Translations under genes and position numbers: made by a program
The notes under the pieces: model-generated
What the model was told of the DNA's origin: nothing
Databases searched by the model: none
The model's input: the letters and a program-made list of their open reading frames with translations, nothing else
Shown here: piece by piece, positions 1 through 7,833 of the stretch
Layout of the letters: each line of letters starts with the position of its first letter
Numbering within the stretch: the stretch's first letter is position 1
From: Pedobacter sp. JY14-1
Lineage (GTDB): Bacteria; Bacteroidota; Bacteroidia; Sphingobacteriales; Sphingobacteriaceae
Reading direction: 5' to 3'
Length of the DNA: 64,000 nt
Assembly (NCBI RefSeq): GCF_029269825.1
Contig: NZ_JARJHU010000005.1
Coordinates: forward strand, 434,001 to 498,000

Positions 1-1012
1 CGATGGCGCCTATCTTTGTTGTTGAAACCCAATTACTTTTTCTCTTATCACTGGCTTCAAATTCCGACAACAAATTATCCGATAGTGCTACCTGGATAAC
101 ATTTTCATTTGCATCAGGAATGAAGTATGCTCCTTCATCGGTATTGAAATTTGACTTGACTGGCTGTAACGCCCAGATTGTCTCTTTACTATTTTTTAGA
201 TAAATCTGATCCAAGGGAATCTCCGCTGAATACAGTTCTGTTTTTTTGATGACTTCAGAAGCAGCATTTTCAGCAGCACTATAATTTTTAGTATATAAAT
301 ATACCCTTGCTAGCAATGCCTTTACCGCCATTACGTTTGGTCGCACCCGTTCACTGGTTACGCCGACTAACGTTTCATCTACATATCTGTCGTCTAACAG
401 TTGTTCGGCCTTTAACAAGTCGCTTATAATCTGAAGATAGACTGCATCTGAGCTTGATCGTGTTAAGCCATTATTTATCTCGTAGTCGGTCGATAATGCT
501 AAAGGTACATCTCCATATAGATTTACTAAATAAAAGTAAAAAAATGCACGAAGAAAATAAACCTCGCCTGTTAGCCTCTGCTTAACAGCAGGTGTTAATG
601 ATGAGGCTTGAGTTAAACCCTGAATAGCTGCATTTGTTAAATAGATATAGTTGTACAAAGGCCCCCAAAATTGAATATCATTATTTGCATTATAGTTTTC
701 GGTTAAAGCATTTTGAAAATATTTAGCTGTATTGACGTCATTTGCAAGATTCAAAACTTTTAAATTGTCAGAAGAAAGTTCTGGATATAACGATAGGTTC
801 AGTGAAAATGAAGCGCTCGCCATTTTGGTATAGATGCCCGTAACTGCACCTATCGCATTTGCATCGTCAGTAAAAACATTACCACCATTAACACTTGTAA
901 TCGGGGCATCGACTTCAATAAATTTCTTACATCCAGTTTGAAAGCTTAGAAAAACAATGAGTACTAGTGCAAACGTGGCTTTTTTCTTATAGTATTTGAT
1001 ATATATTTCCAT
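1..1012 (-). CDS. SusD/RagB-like outer-membrane nutrient-binding lipoprotein (3' end beyond window)
   Basis: This is the N-terminal 337 residues of a SusD-family lipoprotein, the surface lid that captures glycan or peptide ligands for its SusC partner. The reading frame is open from the ATG at 1012 to the window edge. It starts with a short hydrophobic signal and a lipobox ending in Gly-Cys followed by two Lys, then has the alpha-helical TPR-like pattern of SusD, including a RAFFYFYLVNLYGDVPL stretch that is diagnostic of the family. The start is 9 bases after the stop of the upstream SusC gene, so the two are co-transcribed. The C-terminal part is missing only because the window ends. The ligand cannot be told from sequence. 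Confidence 0.93.
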   Translation of the reverse strand, partial: MEIYIKYYKKKATFALVLIVFLSFQTGCKKFIEVDAPITSVNGGNVFTDDANAIGAVTGIYTKMASASFSLNLSLYPELSSDNLKVLNLANDVNTAKYFQNALTENYNANNDIQFWGPLYNYIYLTNAAIQGLTQASSLTPAVKQRLTGEVYFLRAFFYFYLVNLYGDVPLALSTDYEINNGLTRSSSDAVYLQIISDLLKAEQLLDDRYVDETLVGVTSERVRPNVMAVKALLARVYLYTKNYSAAENAASEVIKKTELYSAEIPLDQIYLKNSKETIWALQPVKSNFNTDEGAYFIPDANENVIQVALSDNLLSEFEASDKRKSNWVSTTKIGAI

Positions 1013-1021
1013 AACTATTTA

Positions 1022-4000
1022 TTATAAAGAAAGTTGAAGACCAATTGTATAAACTCGTAACGGCGGCAGGGAATTTTTCGATCTCGTCTCCGGATCAAAA
1101 CCATAAAAGTTGGTAAAGGTCAAAAGGTTCTGTCCCTGCATATAAATCCTGGCCTGTGATATTTTAGCTTTTCCTAACCAACTCTGCGGCAAGCTATAGG
1201 ATACAGTTGCGTTTCTCAGTCTAATAAAAGAGGCGTCGCTGATTGAAGCATTTGCGTCAAACATCGCCAATGAAGAGAAAAAGCCCTGGAAGAAATCTTG
1301 CGTAACTTTTTGTATTGTCGCATTATCTCCTTCTTTTCTCCAGCGGTCAATGAAATTATCCATCTGGTTTCCCATTCCAGCACCTGGGAACAAAGGATAT
1401 GTGCTGTTGTTCCCATTTTGCTTTACGAACTGAAAAAGAAAATCAAAATTAAAACCCTTATAGCTCAAGCTATTCGACCAGCCACCATAGAATTTTGGGT
1501 CTAAATTGACTATTTCCGTCCTATCATCTCCACTCGGGCTAGACACCAAATCACCACTTTTACTTAAAAATTGGTACAATCCTGTCGTAGGGTTCACACC
1601 TTTAAAGTTATAAGCGCGTTTAATAAAAATCGACTCGCCTAAAACATAGAAGCTGGCATCAGGACTCTCTGCCAGTTTATCATACCTGACCAATTTATTT
1701 TTTGGAATAGTTAGATTAAATGAACTCTGCCAGCTGAACGTTTTTTTTCGAACCGGGTTCAAGTCCAATGAAAACTCCCATCCTTTGTTCTGTACTGTGG
1801 CAGGCAAGTTTCTAGTTATCCCAGCAAAGCCTGTTACACTTGAGAGGGGAGCGTTTAATAATTGATTTGCTGACCGGTTTCTAAAAAAATTAACATTCAA
1901 AAGGATTTTATCCCTTATAAATCCTAAATCTATTCCCAGATTAATCTTTTTGGTTTCTTCCCACTGTAAATATGGATTGGGCAGGCCGTTTGTTACAAGT
2001 CCGATTGTCTGTTGGTAGGGAACATCTGCAGGATATGGCTCATATAAATTCATAAACTTATAATCTCCTATTCCATCATTACCGGTGGTTCCGTAGCTAG
2101 CCTTTAATTTACCAAAACTTAAAAATGGCAGCTGCTCCTTAATTTTGGATGCATTTGTAAAAATCCAGGCACCAGCAACCGAATAGAAATTATTGAATAA
2201 ATTTTCTGCTCCAAATCGACTGCTTCCATCTCGCCTGCCAGAGACCGTTAGAACGTATTTATCTTCATAATTATAGCTAAGCCGTCCAAAAATTGCACCG
2301 TATCTGTAAAATGACTCTAATGCGCCTGTCGCTGTTACATTTGGAGCCGCTAGTATATTTTCTAACTGGGAGTCATTATTGAAACCTTCACCTCTATAAG
2401 ATCTCATATTGTTTCTGGTCTCCTGAAAGGTTGTTCCCAATATTGCATCAAGGCTACCAAATGTGAATTTTCTTGAATAGGTAAGTTGTGGTTCGACGAT
2501 CCACGTGTCTACAAACTTATTTGAATAATTTGCTGCACGTTTTGAGAAGGTATTGCTAGGGCTAAGGGCCGCTTTGGGGAACGTACCAATTTCATCGTTT
2601 ACCAGGCGGTTATAGCCCAGCGTTGATTTTAATGTTAACCCAGGGAAGAATTCATAAGACAGTAGGCCATTGCTTGTTAAACTGTTGACCTTGTTAGTAT
2701 ACAATTGCAACATCCTTGCCATCGGATTATCAAATGTTAATAATTTCGGGTCTTCAGGTAGGGGTTCCCAATTTAGAGAGCCGTCTGGATTGTATAAGGC
2801 GGGTGCATTTGGGGCAAGCGATACCGCGTCTGCGGTAAGATCAACTTGAGGAAGTGTATTTTTTCCCTTCAAATATCCAGCGGTAAAATTTACTTTGAAC
2901 TTTCGGTTCGAGGACGTGTGGTTTACTACTAGGCGACTGCTTCCTTTTATATCGGAAAATTCCCCCGGAAAGACTGTAGTTTCCCTCAAGTAGCTACTGC
3001 TAAATAAGAATTGAGTATTCTCATTTCCACCAGATATTGACGCTTGGAAATTTTGGTATTGAGCAGTGCCCCCGATCAGCTGCTTTTGCCAATCCGTGTA
3101 GCGGTTCTGATCCCATACGGTTAAATCTGAATTGCCGCCAAATCCATCATAAGTGCCGGGGATAGATTGTCCCGCATTTGTGTAGGATTCTTTTCGCATT
3201 TCCAGGTAATCCTGCGTTTTTAACAAATCTAACTTGCTAACAATAGTTCCCCAGCCGGTTTGCGTATTAATATCTACTTTTGTTTTACCTGCTTTACCTG
3301 TTTTTGTAGTGATCAATATTGCACCATTTGCGGCTCTGGAGCCATAAATTGCAGTTGCATCACCATCTTTTAAAATTTCTATACTTTCAATATCGTTAGC
3401 GTTGATAAAATTAAGTGCACTTGGATTGCCACTAGGATTTATTCCCGTGCCTATAGCGGGGCTTCCTATAGCGTTGGGCTGATATGGTATGCCGTCTATC
3501 ACATAAAATGGTATATTATTATTTGCCATGCTATTTCTACCCTGTACCAAGACACTTGTCCCCCCGGTACTTAGTCCGGAACTTTGCTGAACGAATAATC
3601 CAGGAACCCTTCCGGCAATTGCTAACAAAGGATTTGCTACGGGAGACTTTGCGATTAAATCTCCCTTTACCGTTGAAATGTTACCTGTGGTTAGGCGTCG
3701 GGAAGTAACGCCATATGCCATAATTTGAACCTCATCTAACTTGGAAGTGCTCTGCTGTAGCTGGACATACATAAAATCTTTATTTGATGGAACCTCCTTG
3801 CTGATATATCCTAAGTAGCTAAATATCAGCATTGAACCTTCTTCCACATTCTTCAGAAAAAAATCTCCGTTTCCACCAGTTGAAGTTGAACCCTTGCCTT
3901 CCTTAATACTTACAGTCACGCCAGACAATCCATTTCCTAACGAATCCACCACCTTACCTCTGACATCAATCGCCTGAAATCGGGCAATGATATTATCCAG

Positions 4001-4366
4001 CAATCCCTTTTCTCTTTTTTTGAGTACGATGTTCTGCTCCCTGATTTTGTAGTCAAGGTCAAGGTTTTTGATGGAGGCGGCTACTGCATCTTCTACGGAT
4101 ACATTCCGGATGTTCAGGCTGATCTTCTGGCCTTTCAGGTCGTTGACGTTGTAGATAAACTCGTATCCGCTTTGTTGTCTTATACTTTGTAAAACTTTTT
4201 CAATAGGCGTATTGCTTACATTCAGTGTGATTTTCTGTGCAAGTCCTTTTGCACTTACCTGTGCCAGGGCGATGATCATGATGAAAGTGGTGAGTTTCAT
4301 AATCAATAGCAGTTTTTTTGGCGGTCGCAAATGGCGCACGCCGGGTTTAAAAGCAATTAAATTCAT
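1022..4366 (-). CDS. SusC/RagA-like TonB-dependent receptor with N-terminal STN domain
   Basis: Outer-membrane active transporter of a SusCD pair, 1114 residues, a usual length for the STN-bearing class. Order of domains: signal region (about 1-43), STN secretin/TonB short N-terminal domain (about 44-110), carboxypeptidase-D-like beta-sandwich (about 134-210), plug with the VIDGIPY and NANDIESIEILKDGDATAIYG motifs (about 215-350), then the beta-barrel ending in a hydrophobic LQLSL C-terminus. An STN domain normally touches a periplasmic FecR to signal substrate loading to an ECF sigma factor; a FecR gene lies directly upstream on the same strand. Hand counts on single 60-base lines give about 47% GC in the STN part and 33-37% in the barrel, which hints at domain replacement. 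Confidence 0.95.
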   Translation of the reverse strand: MNLIAFKPGVRHLRPPKKLLLIMKLTTFIMIIALAQVSAKGLAQKITLNVSNTPIEKVLQSIRQQSGYEFIYNVNDLKGQKISLNIRNVSVEDAVAASIKNLDLDYKIREQNIVLKKREKGLLDNIIARFQAIDVRGKVVDSLGNGLSGVTVSIKEGKGSTSTGGNGDFFLKNVEEGSMLIFSYLGYISKEVPSNKDFMYVQLQQSTSKLDEVQIMAYGVTSRRLTTGNISTVKGDLIAKSPVANPLLAIAGRVPGLFVQQSSGLSTGGTSVLVQGRNSMANNNIPFYVIDGIPYQPNAIGSPAIGTGINPSGNPSALNFINANDIESIEILKDGDATAIYGSRAANGAILITTKTGKAGKTKVDINTQTGWGTIVSKLDLLKTQDYLEMRKESYTNAGQSIPGTYDGFGGNSDLTVWDQNRYTDWQKQLIGGTAQYQNFQASISGGNENTQFLFSSSYLRETTVFPGEFSDIKGSSRLVVNHTSSNRKFKVNFTAGYLKGKNTLPQVDLTADAVSLAPNAPALYNPDGSLNWEPLPEDPKLLTFDNPMARMLQLYTNKVNSLTSNGLLSYEFFPGLTLKSTLGYNRLVNDEIGTFPKAALSPSNTFSKRAANYSNKFVDTWIVEPQLTYSRKFTFGSLDAILGTTFQETRNNMRSYRGEGFNNDSQLENILAAPNVTATGALESFYRYGAIFGRLSYNYEDKYVLTVSGRRDGSSRFGAENLFNNFYSVAGAWIFTNASKIKEQLPFLSFGKLKASYGTTGNDGIGDYKFMNLYEPYPADVPYQQTIGLVTNGLPNPYLQWEETKKINLGIDLGFIRDKILLNVNFFRNRSANQLLNAPLSSVTGFAGITRNLPATVQNKGWEFSLDLNPVRKKTFSWQSSFNLTIPKNKLVRYDKLAESPDASFYVLGESIFIKRAYNFKGVNPTTGLYQFLSKSGDLVSSPSGDDRTEIVNLDPKFYGGWSNSLSYKGFNFDFLFQFVKQNGNNSTYPLFPGAGMGNQMDNFIDRWRKEGDNATIQKVTQDFFQGFFSSLAMFDANASISDASFIRLRNATVSYSLPQSWLGKAKISQARIYMQGQNLLTFTNFYGFDPETRSKNSLPPLRVYTIGLQLSL

Positions 4367-4558
4367 TACCTTCGTTTGGTTGAGTTGATTAAATCATTGT
4401 TTCCGCAATTGTTTATCCTGCACAGCACTGCTGTCAGGAAAGGTTGACTCAATCATTTGGCCGGCTAGTGATTCCACCCACTGTCCGGCTTTTTTATTCA
4501 GCCCCCTGTCTCATGCTTAGCTTGCCGTTCGCCTGTTTGTTCTGGTCATGGTTGTTGG

Positions 4559-4609
4559 TTTGTTTAGTTGATTATTTTTGTTTAGTTGATTATTTGTTTA
4601 GTTGATGAT
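4559..4609. repeat. three tandem copies of TTTGTTTAGTTGATTAT
   Basis: Three near-identical 17-base copies begin at 4559, 4577 and 4593; the third ends GATGAT instead of GATTAT. They lie in the 266-base gap between fecR and susC, about 190 bases upstream of the susC start. The position would suit a regulator-binding array, but simple slippage expansion is equally possible. No other gene is seen in this gap. Confidence 0.6.
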
Positions 4610-4632
4610 TATGGTTGGTTCAGGAATGATTT

Positions 4633-6228
4633 CTATTTGCTTACAATTATCGTTTTACCTTCTATTTTAAACTTCACCTTCAGGTCGCGCAGAATGTCCA
4701 GCGCCACAGAAGCGTTCACATTCCGGTTGATACCACCGGTAAATTTCAGCTCCGGCACCCCTTCCGGGTATTTTACCTCTACATTATACCAGCGGCTCAG
4801 CTGCCGCATCACCTCCTCCAGGCTGGCATTCTCAAACCTCAGCTTTCCGCTCCTCCAGGCCACAGCAGTTTCTGTATCCACCGTCTTTACCTTCAGGCCG
4901 CCATTAGTCAAGCTTGCCTGCTGGTTAGGCGTCAGTATCACCCCCTGCCCGTCATTGCGAGAATGCGCAGCTTTCGAAGCAATCTCACCACCCCTACTGT
5001 CATTGCTATTCCCCGTCATCTCGAGCGCAGTGAGAGATCTCTTGTCTTTGCTATTCCCCGTCATCTCCAGCGCCCCCTTACCGTCATTGCGAGAATGCGC
5101 AGCTTTCGAAGCAATCTCACCCTGCAAAGAAGATTGCCGCGTCGTTCCTCCTCGCAATGACGAGCTGCTAAGCAGCGACGACACGGATGCCGCCCCCTCA
5201 ACCAACGTCGTCTTCACACTCCTTTCATCAGCATACGCATTAATGTTAAACTCCGTTCCAATATCCTCTACCACCTGCGCCCTTCCATCCGGCCTTTTGC
5301 TCACCACCCTGAAAGGTTGCTTGTCATTATGCACCACTACAAAATACGCTTCACCTTGCAGCAATATTTTTCTCTCGTTTCCAGAAAACTGAGCAGGAAA
5401 CTCTAATCTTGAATCCGCATTCAGCCAAACCTTGGTTCCATCCGGCAAGGTAAAGGAATAAGTCTGGCCTCTGGCCGTCGTCGCGGTAAGCATCATTGCT
5501 TTGCTTTGCTCCTTTCCGTCATAACCTCCTTTACCGTCATTGCGAGGTTGCGCAGCTTCCGAAGCAATCTCATCAGGGGATTGCTTCGTCGTTCCTCCTC
5601 GCAATGACGACAAGGCCGATCCGTCGTCATACCTCAACGCTGTAGCACCCGCAGCAACTCCCACAACCACGCCCTTCTTCGCGCTATCTAGCTGGATCAC
5701 CTGCCCGTTCGCTAAAGTAATCGTCGCACCATACTTACCCGGAGCCACATCATTCACCAACTCCCCGTTGTGGGTCACCCCGTCATGGTGAGCCTGCGAA
5801 GCAACCTCATACTTATACAACCACACCCCAAACACGATCGTCGCCACCGCGGCAGCCAAACCGGCGATCCATTTCCTGCTTCCGGCAGCAGTCTTCGACT
5901 GCCCGCCTGTCCACGGCCATAGCCGCACCGTTCTGCCCCGATGCCCCTGATCACTTTCTGTCCCCGCTTCCCTGCTGCTTTCTTCCAAACGCTCCGCTTC
6001 AATCCTGGCCTTCACCCGCGCCAGCGCACCTTCCACATCAGTATGCTCCAGTTCCAGCAGTGCCGCCGACAGGCTGTCCTGATCGGTGATCCTTCTGAAG
6101 ATCTCCACATGCCGCACATCCGCAGCCAGCCAGGTTTCGAGCAGTTCCTGCTCTTCCCGGTCCAGCTTCCCCGCCAGGTGTCTTGCGATCACCCTGCCGA
6201 TCTCAAATATGCCTGCTATCCCAGCCAT
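4633..6228 (-). CDS. FecR-family anti-sigma factor with in-frame repeat insertions
   Basis: Inner-membrane anti-sigma factor that relays ligand status from the STN domain of SusC to an ECF sigma factor. The N-terminal cytosolic part (about 1-110) is followed by one membrane segment (about 119-138, WIAGLAAAVATIVFGVWLY). The FecR core has TLPDGTKVWLNADSRLEFP and the C-terminal FENASLEEVMRQLSRWYNVEV segment. At 531 residues it is roughly 130-180 longer than usual. The excess is two insertions, at about 207-232 and 356-427, that are translated dispersed palindromic repeats (peptides such as SLRGGTTKQS and EIASKAAHSRNDG). Both fall in loops between core strands and keep the frame open, so function may persist. 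No sigma gene is adjacent; the likely partner is at 22965-23549. Confidence 0.93.
   Translation of the reverse strand: MAGIAGIFEIGRVIARHLAGKLDREEQELLETWLAADVRHVEIFRRITDQDSLSAALLELEHTDVEGALARVKARIEAERLEESSREAGTESDQGHRGRTVRLWPWTGGQSKTAAGSRKWIAGLAAAVATIVFGVWLYKYEVASQAHHDGVTHNGELVNDVAPGKYGATITLANGQVIQLDSAKKGVVVGVAAGATALRYDDGSALSSLRGGTTKQSPDEIASEAAQPRNDGKGGYDGKEQSKAMMLTATTARGQTYSFTLPDGTKVWLNADSRLEFPAQFSGNERKILLQGEAYFVVVHNDKQPFRVVSKRPDGRAQVVEDIGTEFNINAYADERSVKTTLVEGAASVSSLLSSSSLRGGTTRQSSLQGEIASKAAHSRNDGKGALEMTGNSKDKRSLTALEMTGNSNDSRGGEIASKAAHSRNDGQGVILTPNQQASLTNGGLKVKTVDTETAVAWRSGKLRFENASLEEVMRQLSRWYNVEVKYPEGVPELKFTGGINRNVNASVALDILRDLKVKFKIEGKTIIVSK
4950..5162. repeat. composite dispersed palindromic repeat inside fecR
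   Basis: Contains one half element (4950-4987, starting CGTCATTGCGAG and ending GAAGCAATCTC), a second unrelated motif starting GTCATCTCGAGCGCAGTGAG (about 5014-5040), and a complete element at 5082-5162. The complete element has outer inverted ends CGTCATTGCGAG / CTCGCAATGACG and inner arms around GAAGCAATCT / AGATTGC, so it can fold as a long hairpin. Read on the minus strand it encodes SLRGGTT...EIASKAAHSRNDG without a stop. The same half element recurs between genes at 14241, 14289, 14653, 16319, 16367, 16918 and 18372. Confidence 0.9.
5535..5609. repeat. complete dispersed palindromic repeat inside fecR (75 bp, in frame)
   Basis: A full copy with ends CGTCATTGCGAG and CTCGCAATGACG and the inner GAAGCAATCTC / GATTGCTTCGTCG arms. 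Its length is 75 bases, exactly 25 codons, and it is read in the same phase as the copies at 4950-5162, giving SLRGGTTKQS...AAQPRNDG. The matching phase in two independent insertions suggests only this frame is tolerated. Confidence 0.9.
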
Positions 6229-6730
6229 GTGTTTCCTGTTTCTTTCAGTCTTTAAATGAATTCTTATCTAAATTACTATAGAAACGGAACCGAAACCACA
6301 AATCTCTAAAGACACCGAAAAAAAATTTTCAGCACCTTTCATATACCCATCCCAAAAATTCCGAATAGGTTACTGGTTACTGCCTAATCGTTGATTGCAA
6401 CAATAAGGCAAATTATAACCCTCTCACCTGAATACAATCCAATAGGCAGGCAAGACTTTGCGAAAAAAAAGCTAAACTCTACCGAGGAAGATTTTTTTTC
6501 AGCAAATCCCTTGTGGGGTTTAGTCTTGAATGGCTAGTGGATTGCTCAGAAATTTACTTATAAAAAGGTCTATGGGGAAATTTAATTTGACCAGTTGGGT
6601 ATGCGGGAAGTTTTAATGACTTTTAATAATAAGTAACTAAACGCTCAGTATGTCCGAGCAACTACACGACCAATTCAAGGATGTGCCCTCGCGAAATGTA
6701 TCGCCAATAGCAATGCAACATCCAAATGAT
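6229..6730. other. intergenic, left edge of accessory island
   Basis: No credible gene. The first 60 bases are the fecR leader. At about 6336-6365 the sequence CATACCCATCCCAAAAATTC recurs; the same motif starts the palindromic blocks at 14123 and 16201 (and in diverged form 18255). Downstream of it the palindrome itself is different here. The rest is AT-rich with poly-A runs. Confidence 0.5.
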
Positions 6731-7038
6731 TCAATCGACCAGTTTACGCAGGATACCGATCATCGTATAAGCGTCCCCCGCATTCCGGCTGAAACGGTCC
6801 CACTTGGTGAACAGAATCAGGTTCCGCTTGCCCTTGGTCTTTTGATCTCCGCTAACAGCCTGCTCCAGGCCGGCCTGTCAAAGGATTTGGTGGAATGATC
6901 TTCCATAATCACCTTATGCACGATAATGTTGTTGATCTCGCAATAACGGCGCAAACGTTCTTCCTGATCCCATTGGGAGTAGCCCTTCTCGGCCTGTTCA
7001 TCGGTACTTACGTGCACATATAAATCCGCCGATATCAT
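6731..7038 (-). pseudogene. N-terminal fragment of a serine site-specific recombinase, frameshifted
   Basis: The frame from 7038 encodes an N-terminal resolvase-type start (ADLYVHVSTDEQAEKGYSQ, then DRPAWSRLLAEIK) typical of large serine recombinases of Bacteroidota elements, although the usual YaRVSt is altered to YVHVST. After EIK the frame breaks in an A-run near 6838. Shifting by one base restores TKGKRNLILFTKWDRFSRNAGDAYTM, with the expected WDRFSRN motif, until a stop at 6731. The catalytic and DNA-binding remainder is absent. This is a dead remnant of an integration or excision module. Confidence 0.8.
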
Positions 7039-7064
7039 ATTTAACTAATTGATATACATACAAT

Positions 7065-7196
7065 TTAAACAAAGAATATAGCAATTTCAGGATATTTTTT
7101 AGCCTCTTCAATACTGATATTGATCCCGTTTTTAGCCAGCAATTCCACCGCTACCTAGGACGCGATCATCCTGTTGTTATAGTGTTCTTTTTCCAT
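7065..7196 (-). pseudogene. small recombinase-associated ORF with internal stop
   Basis: From an ATG at 7196 the frame reads 43 codons, interrupted by a TAG at codon 14 (7155-7157). The part after the stop, VAVELLAKNGINISIEEAKK, resembles short helical proteins often encoded just upstream of recombinases in Bacteroidota elements. The recombinase fragment starts 26 bases downstream on the same strand, so the two probably decayed together. The assignment rests on resemblance and context. Confidence 0.5.
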
Positions 7197-7833
7197 AGGG
7201 AACACCGCCCTAAACAGCTTTCCCACATCCCCCAACGGGAACGACCGGGGAGTGTTTGGACCAGTCCTTTAAACCCCCTCACTCCGTAAACAACCGAAGC
7301 CCATGAGCCGTTTAATTGATATGTTGTCCGCTGCCGGTCGGGGTGTCTTATTAGCCCTACCTGCATCCTTAATCAAAAGATCGCCGTTGCCGCCTTGCTC
7401 CGGCGCTCTTTGTCGCTGCCGCCTTAATCGTTCTCCTTAAGGCTGTGCGGTGCTGAGGGATACCGAAAGCTTCGCGCGGCCGGTATCGTCGCAGGCTCGG
7501 CGCAGCTGCCTGCCTTTCCGAAGCAATTCGGAACGGGCACCCTGAGGGCAGCAAGGTCTGTGGGCAGTCCTTTCTGGTTGGCGGCAGAAAGCCTGACAGG
7601 CTGCCATTAGCCATCGGCCTACCGCGTTACGGATAGAATAACGTATCCTGCGCTGCAGATACAGCGGATAGCCGAACCCGCCGGGAAGCGGGGAACGCCC
7701 GGAACCATCTTTTGATCAACTACGCCAAATTACGTTAGAAAAATCAAACAAATTATAATACCGATCTCAAACATCATGTTTCACAGCTATCATCAGTTTG
7801 TTTTTTCCTGTATAAAACCTAAGGGTTGAACAA
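7197..7833. other. GC-rich structured region without a convincing gene
   Basis: About 640 bases with no ORF of recognisable family. GC is clearly above the flanking CBASS genes, and strong hairpins are visible: TTCCGAA-GCAA-TTCGGAA at 7516-7533 (a GNRA-type loop if transcribed from plus), CTTTCTG-8-CAGAAAG at 7570-7591, CGTTA-9-TAACG near 7624, and CGCTG-CAGATA-CAGCG near 7652. The stretch could be a structured RNA, a transfer or replication origin of the lost element, or another remnant. Function unknown. Confidence 0.45.

Noticed and set aside
4586..5392. 268-residue plus-strand frame across the fecR repeats
   Set aside because: Shadow created by the stop-free palindromic repeats; fecR on the minus strand explains the region.
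7369..7614. 81-residue minus-strand frame in the GC-rich stretch
   Set aside because: No family likeness and it runs through strong hairpins; more likely non-coding.
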